DNA of 64,000 nt. Origin: Spongilla lacustris. Its lineage: Eukaryota > Porifera > Demospongiae > Spongillida > Spongillidae. Shown here piece by piece: positions 22,481 through 34,100 of this stretch. The notes below the pieces were generated by a model. The model did not search any database. It was not told where the DNA came from and worked only from the letters and a program-made list of their open reading frames with translations. Within the stretch, counting starts at the first letter, position 1; every line of letters starts with the position of its first letter. The stretch is from the NCBI GenBank assembly GCA_949361645.1, contig OX442435.1:3334220-3398219 (forward strand), given 5' to 3'. The position numbers were made by a program, and so were the translations under genes.

Positions 22481-23272
22481 ACAGGGTGTAAATGGGACCA
22501 ATGCATTGACCCCACAACAGACACACATACATGTACATGTACAGAGTGTAAATAGGACCATGGATTTGATCCTAAAACAGACACAAGTACAGGGTGTAAA
22601 TGGGACCATGGATTTGACCCACAACAGACAGAAGTACAGGGTGTAAATAGGACCAATGAACTGACCCCACAACAGACAAAAGTACAGGGTGTAAATGGGA
22701 CCAATGAATTGACCCCACAACAGACAAAAGTACAGTGTGTAAATGGGATCATGGATTTGATCACAAGTACAGGGTGTACATCAGATCATTGACCCCACAA
22801 CAGACAAAAGTACAGGGTGTAAATGGGACCAATGAATTGACCCCACAACAGACAAAAGTACAGGGTGTAAATGGGACCAATGAATTGACCCCACAACAGA
22901 CAAAAGTACAGGGTATAAATGGGACCAATGAATTGACCCCACAACAGAAAAAGTACAGGGTGTAAATGGGACCAATGAATTTACCCCACAACAGACAAAA
23001 GTACATGCAGGGTGTAAATGGGAGCATGGATTTGATCTCACAACAGACACAGCTTTAGGGTGTAAATGGAACCATAGATTTGACCCTAAAACAGACTCAA
23101 GTACAGGGTGTAAATGGGATCATGCATTTGACCCGACAATAGATACACCTACAGTGTGTAAATGGGACTATGGATTTGACCCCAAAATACACACATACAG
23201 GATGTAAATGGGACCATGGATTTGATCCCACAGCAGACACATATACAGGGTGTAAATGGGACCACCATCGTC
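22480..23272. repeat. 48-bp tandem repeats, right arm (inverted)
   Basis: About 16 copies of the reverse complement of the 48-bp unit (ACAGGGTGTAAATGGGACCA, TTGACCCCACAACAGAC). Copy number differs from the left arm. Confidence 0.92.
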
Positions 23273-23273
23273 A

Positions 23274-23346
23274 CTAGTCTCACACCCAGACCTAGATTTT
23301 CACAGCATCAGATGGATTACATCACCACTACGTGAAAAGTAAAAAT
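23274..23346. mobile_element. Short hairpin element (MITE-A), right arm copy
   Basis: Inverted counterpart of the copy at 20054-20126: CTAGTCTCACACCCAGACC, then GATTTTCACAGC, GGATTACATCACCACTACGT and GAAAAG. It sits at the mirror position between the 48-bp and 35-bp repeats, so it was in the element before the palindrome formed. Confidence 0.75.
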
Positions 23347-24190
23347 CCCTTAACGACACAGATGTATGGTGTACAGGTAACCCCTTGATGACACAGATGT
23401 ATGGTGTGCAGAGGTAACCCCTTAACGACACCGATGTACAGTGTACAGGTGACCCCTTAACAACACATACATAAGGTATACAGAGTTAACCCCTTAACGA
23501 CACAGATGTATGGTGTACACTGTACACTGTACAGGTGATACCATAACAACCCATACATGTACATAAGGTGTGCAGAGGTAACACCTTAACGACACAGGTG
23601 TATGGTGTACAGGTAACCCCTTGATGACACAGATGTATGGAGTACAGGTGACCCCTTAACAACACATACATAAGGTATACAGAGTTAACCCCTTAACGAC
23701 ACAGATGTATGGTGTACACTGTACACTGTACAGGTAACAACCCATACATATACATAAGGTGTGCAGAGGTAACACCTTAACGACACAGATGTATGGTGTA
23801 CAGGTAACCCCTTGATGAAACAGATTAATGGGGTACACACAAGAGGTAACCCCTTAACAACACAGATGTATGGTGTTCAGGTAACCCCTTGATGACACAG
23901 ATGTATGGTGTACAGGTGATACCTTAATAACACATACACAAAGTGTACAGAGGTAAAAACCCTTTAACGATACAGATGTATGGTGTACAGGTAACCCCTT
24001 GATGACACAGATGTATGGTGTACAGGTGATACTGTAATAACACATACACAAAGTGTACAGAGGTAAAAACCCTTTAACGATACAGATGTATGGTGTACAG
24101 GTAATCCCTTGATGACACAGATGTATGGTATACAGAGTTAACCCCTTAACGACACAGATGTATGGTGTACACTGCAGAGGTGACCTTAAA
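23346..24190. repeat. 35-bp tandem repeats, right arm (inverted)
   Basis: Reverse-complement copies of the 35-bp unit (GTACAGGTAACCCCTTGATG, ACACAGATGTATGGT). They are more diverged than the left array, with larger period blocks. Confidence 0.9.
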
Positions 24191-25600
24191 CTACATAAAA
24201 AGCATGCATCTCACAATATGGTTCCTTTGTCATGAACCATTATTGGTCTTGTTGTGAGTATACAGTGCGGCTGGGGTGCCGTACGTCTTGCCACACACCG
24301 AACTGGAAAATGGCCTGTCAATTTCAGATATTAGCGTATGCCTCGCGGCTTGTGCTTGGCTGGACCCTGGCTTCTTTTGTCAACGCTGGAATCTGTGTTC
24401 ATCACCTGGAACAGCAGGCTGCTTGTGAGTGTTCTTTTTGTGCAGGGACAGGGCCTGGCTACTGGCATACTTGTTGCGACATACATGTACAGTGCATTGG
24501 TAGGCAAGGATTAGTTCAGACCTGGGTCTGCATTTCCTCCTGCCAGAAACAGTGTCAGCTATTACCTTCACCTTGCAATTCACTGTGAGTGTCATCTGCA
24601 GACTGTAAGTAAGTGAGGAAGGTCTTGGTTTGTCATTTTCTGCTACTGCATGGGATGAAGCATTACCGCATGGATATATAGGAAGAGTTGGCCTCTAAGC
24701 TTTGTGAAGGCTTTGGACAACACCTTGTCCCTTTTCTTGGGGTCACGACCGTATTCCCTCACCTTCTCGTACAGGTACAGTGACCGCATCAGGGACAATC
24801 CACTGGGGGTAATAACAGGTGGCATCACTTGGCTCTGATAAGCCTCCTGTATGTCCTTTATGGCCACTCCAGCCCTCAGCATGCTCATCTCGGTGGGGTT
24901 TGTGTCCGATGGCAAGGTCTCCATCCTCATGACACCAGGGTGGTCTTGATCAAACTCAAATGTGTGGTAGTGTCTTAGGCCAACCAGAGGACCAAACCAC
25001 TGGCTCAAGAAGGCATTCCAGTCCTGGTACAGCTGTGACACACAAGTGACATCCTGGCCACACTGCCGGACACAGTCAGCTAGGTTCTGCTGTAAGTCCA
25101 TTGGGATGTGTGGCTTCCCTTGATTGAAATTGTGGGGGCTGCCAACTCCATTTGCAGCGAGAGGGATAGCAGTGTTTCCACTGGTATACCATTGTGGAGG
25201 CTGACCCCACTGGTTAGTTTGTGGCTCGTGTGTAGGGTCTGATATGGGTAGGTGGTTCCATAGGTAGTGCGGGTTGGTGGCGTCTGCTGCTGGTTATGCG
25301 GGGCTGCTGTCTGGACTTGCAATGCAGTGAGGCATATGTGGGGGTGGGGCTGGTGTCCATCCGCAGCTGTGGGAATCAGGGTCTGGGTACGAGACTAGGG
25401 CTGCTGGCTCTTAGTCATTTAGGGGCTGCTCACTCCCTACAACCACCATCGTCAGTCGTCGTCAGTAGTATAACCACCGTCACTACCGTTCTCAATCTCC
25501 CCACCTCGCTCGAACTCGTCCGCCGATTGAAACTCTTGCGAGCGTGTTGTCTTCAGTGGACGTCGCCATATCTCCGTTATCTACATAGGAGATAACGAAT
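24190..25600 (-). pseudogene. Deleted second copy of the 16-kb-element transposase
   Basis: Minus-strand relic matching the intact gene at 10697-13324. Near 25600-25480 is the start region (ATGGCGACGTCC...). Near 25101-24643 is the part from ADCVRQCGQDVTC through NPTEMSMLRAGVAI and YLYEKVREYGRDPKKRD. Near 24595-24380 is the first zinc finger, damaged by an insertion after CTV. Near 24330-24235 is the second finger. The acidic tract and the whole putative catalytic core are missing. In their place, between ~25450 and 25100, is an unrelated segment that reads in frame into the relic as Q/P/N/G-rich protein (NQWGQPPQWYTSGNTAIPLA). The deletion removes the NC-GQNKN core, so this copy cannot be an active transposase. 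Confidence 0.85.
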
Positions 25601-25799
25601 AACAACTGTGACAGGGACGATACATTAAATACTTACTCATCAGATCTAGCTAGCGCAGTATGGGTGTGGCTATAAGTTATCAAAGTCTCGGCCCACAGGA
25701 AGTAGTTGCATATTCATGTCTTTGATGAATGGAAGCGGGCCTCGCACGTACAACGGCGCGATTCGAGCGGGAAACGTGTACCGACTTTGCGCCGCTGTA

Positions 25800-26134
25800 T
25801 CTCCGTAACGGATGACATAAAAATTAACGAACAGAACAAATCGATAGGTATAGGACCTCTCTACCTACAAACCGAATTTGAAGCGATTTCATTACTCCTA
25901 CCTAAAGTTATGGCGGGTGTGAACCCGGTGGGGTATCGAACATTGCAATACTGGCACGGAGCAAGTGCAAGACTCCAAAATGAATTTTAAAATAGAGAAA
26001 TGGTGTAGTACGAAGTGTTGAAAATAGGAAGTCGATAGCTTTTACCATTCAGAAGTTATAGCGATTCAAACATAAGGGAATTTTATAACATTTTATATAT
26101 ATATACGAAGGCTCATTTTGTCGTGAACTGTCCC
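25800..26134. repeat. Right terminal inverted repeat of the 16-kb element
   Basis: Ends GTCGTGAACTGTCCC at 26134, the reverse complement of the left end. It also contains TATCTCCGTAACGGATGACA and AATGGTGTAGTACGAAGTG, which recur in the detached fragment near 30.3-30.5 kb. Confidence 0.9.
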
Positions 26135-27312
26135 ATATATATATATGGTAATACCGTAAATGATCTAATTGTTGACTTAGTTTCCAGCCGCATACAACCG
26201 TGGTGACCGGAGCGTTGGTTTTTAATTGAAAGGAAAGCGGGAACGAACAGCTGCAGGTGTACACGCTTCGAATTAGCACTCGCCTTTTCTACTAAAACAT
26301 GGGGGAGCGAAGCTTTTTAAAAAGTCTGGACCTTAGATGTAACAACAAGGGATAGAACTATGGTGTTTTCATCGACTGTTTCGTAGTATCATAGATATTA
26401 AAGTGAAACTTTAATATCTATGGTAGTATACGCAATATACGGCTTCGAATCCCTGCCCACCTAAATCGGGTCTTGTTAGGATTTAGCTGCCGATTGTTTT
26501 CAAGCTAGTACACCATACATCATAACAAACATCATAAAACACTCTTCTATCATAGATAGTATCTTTTTAAGGAGGCTAACCGCGAGATTCTTCGAGAACA
26601 GCGACTACTAAACAACGGACGTACGGGTAGCCATAATTAAAAACATTACTGGCAAATAATCAATTAACTACGTTTTCCGTACCGTGTTGACAGTACAAGC
26701 CAATATTGCGGTACAGCTATAAGTACATATACACATGCATGAAGACGAGGTACATGTAGTCATGTACAATGTACAATCCTTACAAGTATTAGCCAACTAA
26801 AATGAACTGACGAGTGACGACTATTTCTGTGATGTAATATATTTACTATCATGCCCATTTTCTCACTTAATTCATAGAGGATGCGTGGAGCATGCGCATG
26901 CACGCCCAAGACGCAAGCCAATTATCAGATGTAACAGGATGCGTATTTCCTTTGGTCATGATCAGTTGACGTTGATTCACACCTCGATATGTTTTCCAAC
27001 ATACAGGTCTACAGTTGGGTATAGTACGATCTCAACGCTCCTTTTATCATGGGTTCTGCAGAGACTGTCAGGCAAGGTGGGTTAGTCCATCTGGACGCCT
27101 TTTAAATTTAAAAATAGGCTCTATATGCCAAATCCCCATTATTTTCCATGTAAACAGACCCGTTTCTTTTTATTCAAGTCGTTTAAGATAGAGAAGTACA
27201 TTATATGATTTTCTGAGCTTTACATCTTATACTTGGATCTGCTGCTGTGCTGTGGAGTATTCTTGAAAGAATTTACAAATGCCATTTCAGGCAAACGTAA
27301 CTGTTATGTAGG
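26135..27312. other. Intergenic stretch between two transposons
   Basis: No gene recognised. A short inverted repeat, TAGATATTAAAGT with ACTTTAATATCTA, sits at ~26392-26421. Confidence 0.55.
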
Positions 27313-27506
27313 AGTAGGACCAGTGATGCCGCGGTTCGCCCGTCAACCGTCAAGACCGTCAAACTAGGCGATACGGTTGACTTGACCGCGTCCGTGACCG
27401 TCAGGAAAAGTGACTAATTGAATTAGTTCGCGAAAGCACTTAACCGTCAGCATAACTGAGGTAATAATTAACCGTGGACCGCCAAAAATATTGACGGTCA
27501 AAGGTA

Positions 27507-27605
27507 GTCTCGTACCCAGACCCAAATGTACGTATCGATGATCATCGCTTACAATATGACATCACGTACATAATTATACTGTAAGCGATGATCATACGAG
27601 ACTAG
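27507..27605. mobile_element. Short hairpin element (MITE-B)
   Basis: About 98 bp beginning TAGTCTCGTACCCAGACCC and ending ATCATACGAGACTAG. It has inner inverted repeats (GATGATCATCGCTTACA and TGTAAGCGATGATCAT in reverse sense). It is nested in the hAT element. The ends resemble MITE-A and the partial copies near 25378 and 42560-42645. Confidence 0.75.
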
Positions 27606-27984
27606 GTCAAAGCATTAAGAAAATTTATTGGATGACCGAGGACTGGGAACCCCGAAGTGACAATTCAATAATGAATTGTACTCTGACACCCGTTTCCTGG
27701 CATGCTCCGGCAGTAATCAGTATACATGTATTATGTACTGTTTATGTGAACAAAAATTCACTTGTTGCTTGGATTTTGTTGTTTGGCTTTTATTTCTTGC
27801 TTGGATCGTTGCTTGGATTGTAATTCTGTGAGTCACGCTGTATCATATAATTCTAGGTAGGTGCTCATTGCAATTTAATCTGTTGCCTTTGGTTTTCAAG
27901 CGCAGGCCTATACTAGTACCCGAGTTATGACTTCCGGCTGAATTTATTAGTATGTCTGCTGGGTTTAGCCTGCATGTGTCCTGC

Positions 27985-28990
27985 CGCAAAACAGTCGACC
28001 GGTTCATAATTCTGAAGCAGAAAAACTTGCTATCGATTGCACAAGTCAAAGAACCACCTGCATCGAAGAAAGTGAGCTGCGAAACAAGCAAGCCTCAAGG
28101 AGGTGAAATAACATGGTTCCTCGTGTTGATGGGTCGACAACTGGAATGAAAAAGCATCTACTTGAAGCCCACAACATGTATGCGCCTCAGTGCATGCATG
28201 ATACATACACCAGTACATGCCATATGCATGCTGTCATATTATCGTTTTGTAATAGTCAACATCATGATTATATACGTATATGCATGAAATCTCTTTGTAG
28301 TGAGGAGCCGGCAATGAAATCCATGCACATCTTCTGGTAGTCAGTAACTGGTAGCTAGCACCCTTCACAAGTATATGAGTGTTTTCGGAGTCTTAAAACC
28401 GGGTTCAAAACCATGCAGATTTAATCCATCATCCTTGTTACTCAACTATAAGGGAGGAAGCAATACAGCAGTTTAAGGACGAGCTGCTTATTGTTGCTGG
28501 GATTTTAAATGATCCTCCAAACTCACTGTCCTCATTAGTCACTCAGGAAAATGCTGTGCCCAATGACAAAATATCAGCTCTGGATGCATTTTTTGACTTT
28601 GACGTAAGTCAGACTATGTTTTGGTAACTTTTTAAAAACAAGTGCGAATTTCAACCGACTCAGTGCATTTCTATTGCAGTCATGAACTGCTACCAAAGAG
28701 ATCCTTGGGGTGGTAAACAGGAGTGTGAGGGACAGCGTTGAAGCGCTATATGCTGGAACCACAAACCAACTGGCGTATTAATAACGTCATGCATATGCAA
28801 TGGACCACGAAGCTATAACTTCCCTCACATCGCTCTGCTAGCCGTAAAGTATTTAGCCATTCCGGCGTCTAGTGCTCCCTCTGAAAGGGTATTTTCGCAG
28901 TTAAAACTTGTACTTGATCGCAAGAGATGGCGGATGGATGCTGGCAGAGTGGAAGAGTCATCTTCTTGCATGCGGTGTAACAAACGTTAA
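27985..28990 (+). pseudogene. hAT transposase remnants
   Basis: Plus-strand fragments of a hAT transposase, the DNA-cutting enzyme of the enclosing element. A BED-finger-like piece lies near 28110-28180 (VDGSTTGMKKHLLEAHNM). A mid-protein piece at ~28440-28610 reads EEAIQQFKDELLIVAG. The C-terminal dimerisation motif at 28836-28990 reads LAVKYLAIPASSAPSERVFS followed by QLKLVLDRKRWRMDAGRVEE. Stops and frame changes separate the pieces and most of the catalytic region is absent, so it is dead. Confidence 0.8.
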
Positions 28991-29230
28991 CTTTTTAATG
29001 TATGCCGATTTATAATTGCAGCTGTGGTTATTACTTTGTGCCATTAATTGCGACCGGGTATCGAGCGGGACCGTCTTGAATCCAGGCGGCCTCCGTCAAA
29101 CCGCCAACGTGACCGTATTGCTAAGATACGGTCAGTGTTCGTCCGTGAACGTGACCGGGACGATCCGGTACGGTTAATCGTGAACGTGACCGGATCGATA
29201 ATAGCCGACCGCGGCATCAGTGTGTAGGAC

Positions 29231-30224
29231 ACATATATGATTAATATTAATCTAAAGGTCAACCTACATGTCCCACAGAACATGAAGGCAACTGGCAAAG
29301 TAAAATTCAAGGTTCAGGCAATTGTGTTTGTGCCTTAATTGTATCATTTGTACGTCGTCTCCAGAATAATAAGATGCTAGCCAAAAGGGTACATATCAGG
29401 TATGGTGATGCATGAATAATGACATTATGATACAATTAGCAAGTAAACAAGTACATGTAAAACAACACATGCATTACAATGCATCTGAAACAGATCAATT
29501 AGTGCTTTGCTCGATGTAGGTGATGGAAAGCTTGGCATGACAAGTACAAAGATCCAGAGTGCTCCTACGTTCATCACATTGCAGCAATGAATTTACTTTC
29601 ATTTTCATACCTCACAGATATGATAATTCTTCACACTCAATATTGTTTCAAAATGACAGATACAACATTAAACTTCAGTGAAACACTTCAATTCCTTGGT
29701 ACGACATTTAAAAAACTACATGTACATATCCTAGGTAAACAACTGGTTTCTCACTTGAAGTACGGCTACAGTATCAGACAAGCTGAGGAGCTTCAGTACC
29801 GTCAGGATTGCCTTTGGTGGGAAAAGATGAGCCCACTTGTCGAAGTGGGGAGGGTCTCAGGACGTCCACAAGAGCATCCTCTGCTCTAATGACCTGGTGT
29901 ATGACAAGGAAGTAGACCCCAACCACTATCACAGTGTTGAGTACAGGTACATGGGGAAACAGAGCCAGTAATCCACGTCCATTAAAACTGCATAAGATGT
30001 GCAAATGGCTGCAGTACAACTGTAATAAAAGATAATTTACAAAACATCCATAATGAATTTTATTTCACTGCAAAACATCTATTTACATATAAACATTGTA
30101 CAATAGGCTTTTATTTAAGTACAATGCAACATCTGATTTTATACATCATCATACCATTCCAACATTATGGTGTCTTGTATACGCCCTTTGCCAACAATAG
30201 TACATGTAGAGTCTCATATCCCTT
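29231..30224. other. Unassigned stretch with possible coding debris
   Basis: A plus-strand open stretch at ~29587-29889 (ends VEVGRVSGRPQEHPLL) looks weakly coding but matches no family I recognise. It lies just outside the detached end fragment of the large element and may be debris of the same or another transposon. Confidence 0.35.
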
Positions 30225-30553
30225 AAATTGGCGCGAATCGAGTGCAAAAATGTGCAAGTAATTTATTCAACTGTATCTCCGTAACGGATGACATAAAAAT
30301 TAATGAACAAAACAAGTCGATAGGTAAAGGATCCCTCAACCTACAAACCGAAATTGAAATGATTTGACTACTCATGTCAAAACTTATGGCGGATTTGAAC
30401 CCGGTGGGGTTCAGATGTTGCAATACTGCCATGGAACTAGTGCATGTATTTTACAATAGTGAAATGGTGTAGTATGAAGTGTTAAAATTGAAAATCGGAA
30501 GTCAATAGCCGTAACCTTGCGGAAGTTACATGTATAGTGATTCAAACACAAGC
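30225..30553 (-). repeat. Detached terminal fragment related to the 16-kb element
   Basis: Contains TATCTCCGTAACGGATGACA, AAATTAATGAACAAAACAAG, CAAACCGAAATTGAAATG, GAACCCGGTGGGGTT and GTGAAATGGTGTAGTATGAA, in the same order as 25795-26080 of the right terminus. The outermost ~55 bp are missing. The match stops abruptly at GCAGGGTTCCCACACC, which itself looks like a hAT-type end. Confidence 0.85.
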
Positions 30554-31178
30554 AGGGTTCCCACACCTAAAACATGGGTCAAAATAACCTTTTCAATTAA
30601 GGACATTTCAATATCCTTCAGTTGTTTGTTTAATGCCTCATTCACACTCTAAAATCACAATTCTGAAACGTACACAATGAAAACACATAGATTTGTTGCA
30701 AAAACAACAACATAAAAAGCATGAAACAAAGCAAGGTTCACTAACTAAAACAAAAAACAACCATAATTGCATCTATTTGATAATATATTCTACATCTAGC
30801 TGCATGGCTACACGTTTTTCATCATAAAGAGAATTTCCACTTGACATTTGGCTCATCCATACCTATCCGTAGCATGCGCATGCAAGACCAACACCTTGGT
30901 TAAAAAGGTTGAGCATATCATCTGCTGTTGCATAGCCTATTTGTAGTGATAAATGATAAAATGAGTGCACTAAAAATTTATATGCACATGTAGTTCAAGA
31001 AAAGGTTGAATTGGAGCTGTACATGTACTTTGGTGGACTATCAAAACAAAGAGCAACTGTACTCTGCTTCCAATACGGCTAAATGACATTGTCTCGTACT
31101 GTACACAGATGTTTGCAATGTCTCCTAAACTGTTTCCCCATGAACAATGTAAGTTTGCTTACACGATAAAGTACATAC

Positions 31179-34100
31179 CACAATGTAGGCAGATCCCCAC
31201 CGTAGCATGAGACGGCTGTATAATGTTTGCAGTGAATCCAAACTGTTGCACACAAAGATACCTGCAAAAATCTAAAGGCAAACAGATGCATTGTCATTTT
31301 CAGAAGAACTTTTTTTATTAATAATATTTCATACAAGAAATCGTACACACATGTATTTATTGTACACAGACAGTGTATTAACCATAGATCTACTGATCAT
31401 TGTTACCGTGGATAATATTTCCCTTTAATTTCTTTCAATCGTTCTAAGCATCTCTTGAAGCATACATGTACATTGTAGCAACCAAACAACCTAGGTTGTG
31501 ATTTGCATCCATTTGGGTACTAGTGAAACATGAATTTTTACTGAATGTGTAACATACAATGTACAGTGTATGAAAATGTGCAGCAGTCACAATTGCTGTT
31601 GATTTACAAAATAGAATGTTAATATCCATGTTTTACAGACCAAAGTGGTTAAAAATGCAGATATACCTACGTAGCAACACTGTGGTTTTGCAGATTTTGT
31701 TCCCACTTCCCTAGTGCTAATATTGTCCACAGAGAACATGGCTAAGTACTTGAAAATTGGTGTAACTGTTACCATGGTCACAGTCATGGACAAAGTGTTG
31801 CTGTTATAATGGTTATCGTAGATAAAGTCATCGGCTCTCGTGCTGCAGCATAATAGTCAGGTCAAGTGTGCCACCTGGAACTATCAAAGCTACCAATGGT
31901 AGAGGTCGATTGCCAAAATGGGTTGTTTTTCTCCCCTACCACAAGCGTGAAGAATTTACATGTTAGCTCAGGCTGTAAACATCACTGTTAACATAGCGTG
32001 GTAGATATATGGCTAATAGCACTTTTAATGACGATTTACAAACAATATGTGCCCTAATCAAAGGTGTCGTCTCATTGATATCATAAATCAGTTACACCAT
32101 GTACTTCCATACATTTCATATGTATTCCATGCTACCCTGGTACATAACATATACATGCATACACAAGTACCACCACCCCCCCCCCCCTCCCCATTGGCCT
32201 AAAATGGACACGGCATAGGATTGATTTTGGAAATTATATATACTGTAGTTTAAAGTGTTCAAGCTTTGCACAACATTAGACTAACTTCAATAATATAATA
32301 GTGCCAAGTTTGATGCATGCAATACATTAAAAAAAAAATCCCTTGAAAGGTTTATTAGATGCGGCTTTTTACTTACACTATTCACTTGATGTATTCAGTA
32401 TTAGCATTCAGGCTTATGCATTGAAAGGCACAGAATGTGTCACAATACTATAAAGCTAGCATTGCAGCAGGATGCATGTATATCTGAAAACCAATGGCCA
32501 TTGAGGTGACATAAGAATACATGTACATATACACATGTATGCCAAACCAATAGCCATTAAAGTGACATCCATAAATATGTACACTGTAGTTACACCAAAT
32601 ATACACTGTACGTAACTATTCTATTTGAATGATATTGCCCAAGCAATTATTTGATGTCACAACCACAGCATCTACATTGTAATATTGAACTGTGCAACAA
32701 CCTGCCCACTTATCTAATTAATTCGCTTATGTTGCATGCACAAAATTTAAATGCATGTACAGAGCTTCGAATTCATAGCCAAGTACATGTATATGTACAA
32801 GTATTCCCACTTGATCAATGCAATGCAGCTCACAGGAAGAACAGAGAAGTAGGACTGCCACTGGGTACAGGTGAGAGGATCCTTGCAAATAACAATCCAA
32901 ATTGAATAGCACTATTGTTGAAAATTTACAGATGATGAAACTATTTACATATATATACACCAATGCAAAACTACCCAAAAATTTTCTATGCCAAAAAATA
33001 ACTTTTTTGTTTTGCATTTTAATTCCGTACATAGAAGCAACTGATTACACACATACATGCAGTGATTTTTCTACCCAACCCCAGGTTGTCCTTTACTAGT
33101 CCCCAACATTTGCACAGATCATCCCCTGTTTTTTATAATGAGCTCTTTAACAATAATTGTTTTATACAGCAAAGAGACAGAGCAACTCTAGCGCTACTAT
33201 TGTGCACAAAAGCGCTTGTCATTTGGCCTACAACAACATCGCGCTTGCAAATGCATGCAAATCAATTATTAAAACAATGTTTATAAATACATGTATGTGC
33301 ACGTGAAAAGTCCTGCCAAAGATTGTTTTTATCTGATACTACATAACTGATAATAGATATTCATTTCCCCTTCCTTCTAGACATGTTCTGCTTATAATAT
33401 AAGCTTCAAATCTTGTCCATTACACAATTCTCATAAAAAAGGTAATCATCCAATTAGTGAGAGACCAACACTTAATGCATACAAGCGATGGCTTAGCATG
33501 GGCAAACAATGTGTATATCATTAATTACATTGTATCTTAATTCAGTACCATCCAGAGCCAAGTTACATGTAAAAGCATTAACTATTCACACGCATTACCA
33601 GTGTTATTTGTTACCAGGAAGTTGTATTCATAGTAATACTATAGCTGCTATCTAACTTTGCAGGAAACGAATAACGCCAGCGATATACCATGCGTATGAA
33701 TAATTAATGCTTTTAACTTGGTTCTGGACAGTACTGTAGTGCATTTCAGTATGCTTTTAAAAATAAAATTAAGCACACCCCAATCCATTCATAACTTGTC
33801 ACCAATTTGTATACAAATTCCTGGATAAACTCCTGACATGTACATGTACATGTACGCACAAGTACACAACACTATATGTACATGTACATGCGTATTTATG
33901 TGGATCACATACTAATACACTGTAACATTACCACAATGATAGCCAAAGATATGACGAATCCAGCAATTTTCAGTATTCTCCCATATTTTGTAACAGACGT
34001 GTGATATATTCTTAACACACTGGTTATGTACCCCAGCGCAATACCATACAGTGGCATCTGTAATGATCAAGACAGACAAATGAACTCCATGTTCTTACAT

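Larger units (their letters stand above)
10128..26134. mobile_element. Giant (~16 kb) palindromic DNA transposon with DUF7869-like transposase
   Basis: The left end begins GGGACAGTTCACGACAAAAT at 10128; the same sequence in reverse complement ends at 26134. Terminal similarity continues inward for hundreds of bases. Mirror-image order runs through the whole element: terminus, transposase gene, transposase 3' end, 35-bp repeats, 48-bp repeats, unique arm, ~170-bp spacer (21212-21384), then the same modules inverted. Two differences break the symmetry. The left arm has a 4-kb 22-bp minisatellite that is missing on the right. The right arm has a deleted transposase and an extra ~430 bp at 22045-22480. 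Both flanks are (TA)n, so the target duplication cannot be defined. The superfamily is not recognised from the termini. It could be one inverted duplication of a single element, or two copies that inserted head to head. Confidence 0.85.
27321..29222 (+). mobile_element. hAT-superfamily DNA transposon, inactive, 1.9 kb
   Basis: The left terminus CAGTGATGCCGCGGTTCGCC and the right terminus, whose reverse complement is CACTGATGCCGCGGTCGG, form short inverted repeats of hAT type. The flanking 8-mers AGTAGGAC (27313-27320) and TGTAGGAC (29223-29230) differ at one base, as expected for an 8-bp hAT target duplication. Subterminal sequence is rich in CCGTCA/TGACGG and GTGACCGG motifs. It encodes only transposase debris. 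Confidence 0.85.

Noticed and set aside
22414..23050. Cys/Val-rich ORFs (TPCTFVCCGVNSLVPF repeats) and their counterparts at 20158-20700
   Set aside because: Translations of the 48-bp tandem repeat.
23486..24051. ORFs of the CVIKGLPVHHTS type and the plus-strand counterparts at 19779-20098
   Set aside because: Translations of the 35-bp tandem repeat.
15150..24190. CRISPR-like appearance of regularly spaced repeats
   Set aside because: Units are directly contiguous without unique spacers, the genome is eukaryotic and there are no cas genes. These are minisatellites.
26389..26422. Short inverted repeat TAGATATTAAAGT/ACTTTAATATCTA
   Set aside because: Too short and AT-rich to call a mobile element or regulatory site on its own.
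31587..31793. Possible extra CASD1-like exon (…TILALGKWEQNLQNHSVAT)
   Set aside because: The reading resembles the missing WFGK region and would join the 31261 exon in phase, but no upstream acceptor with the right phase is convincing, so it is left out of the exon model.
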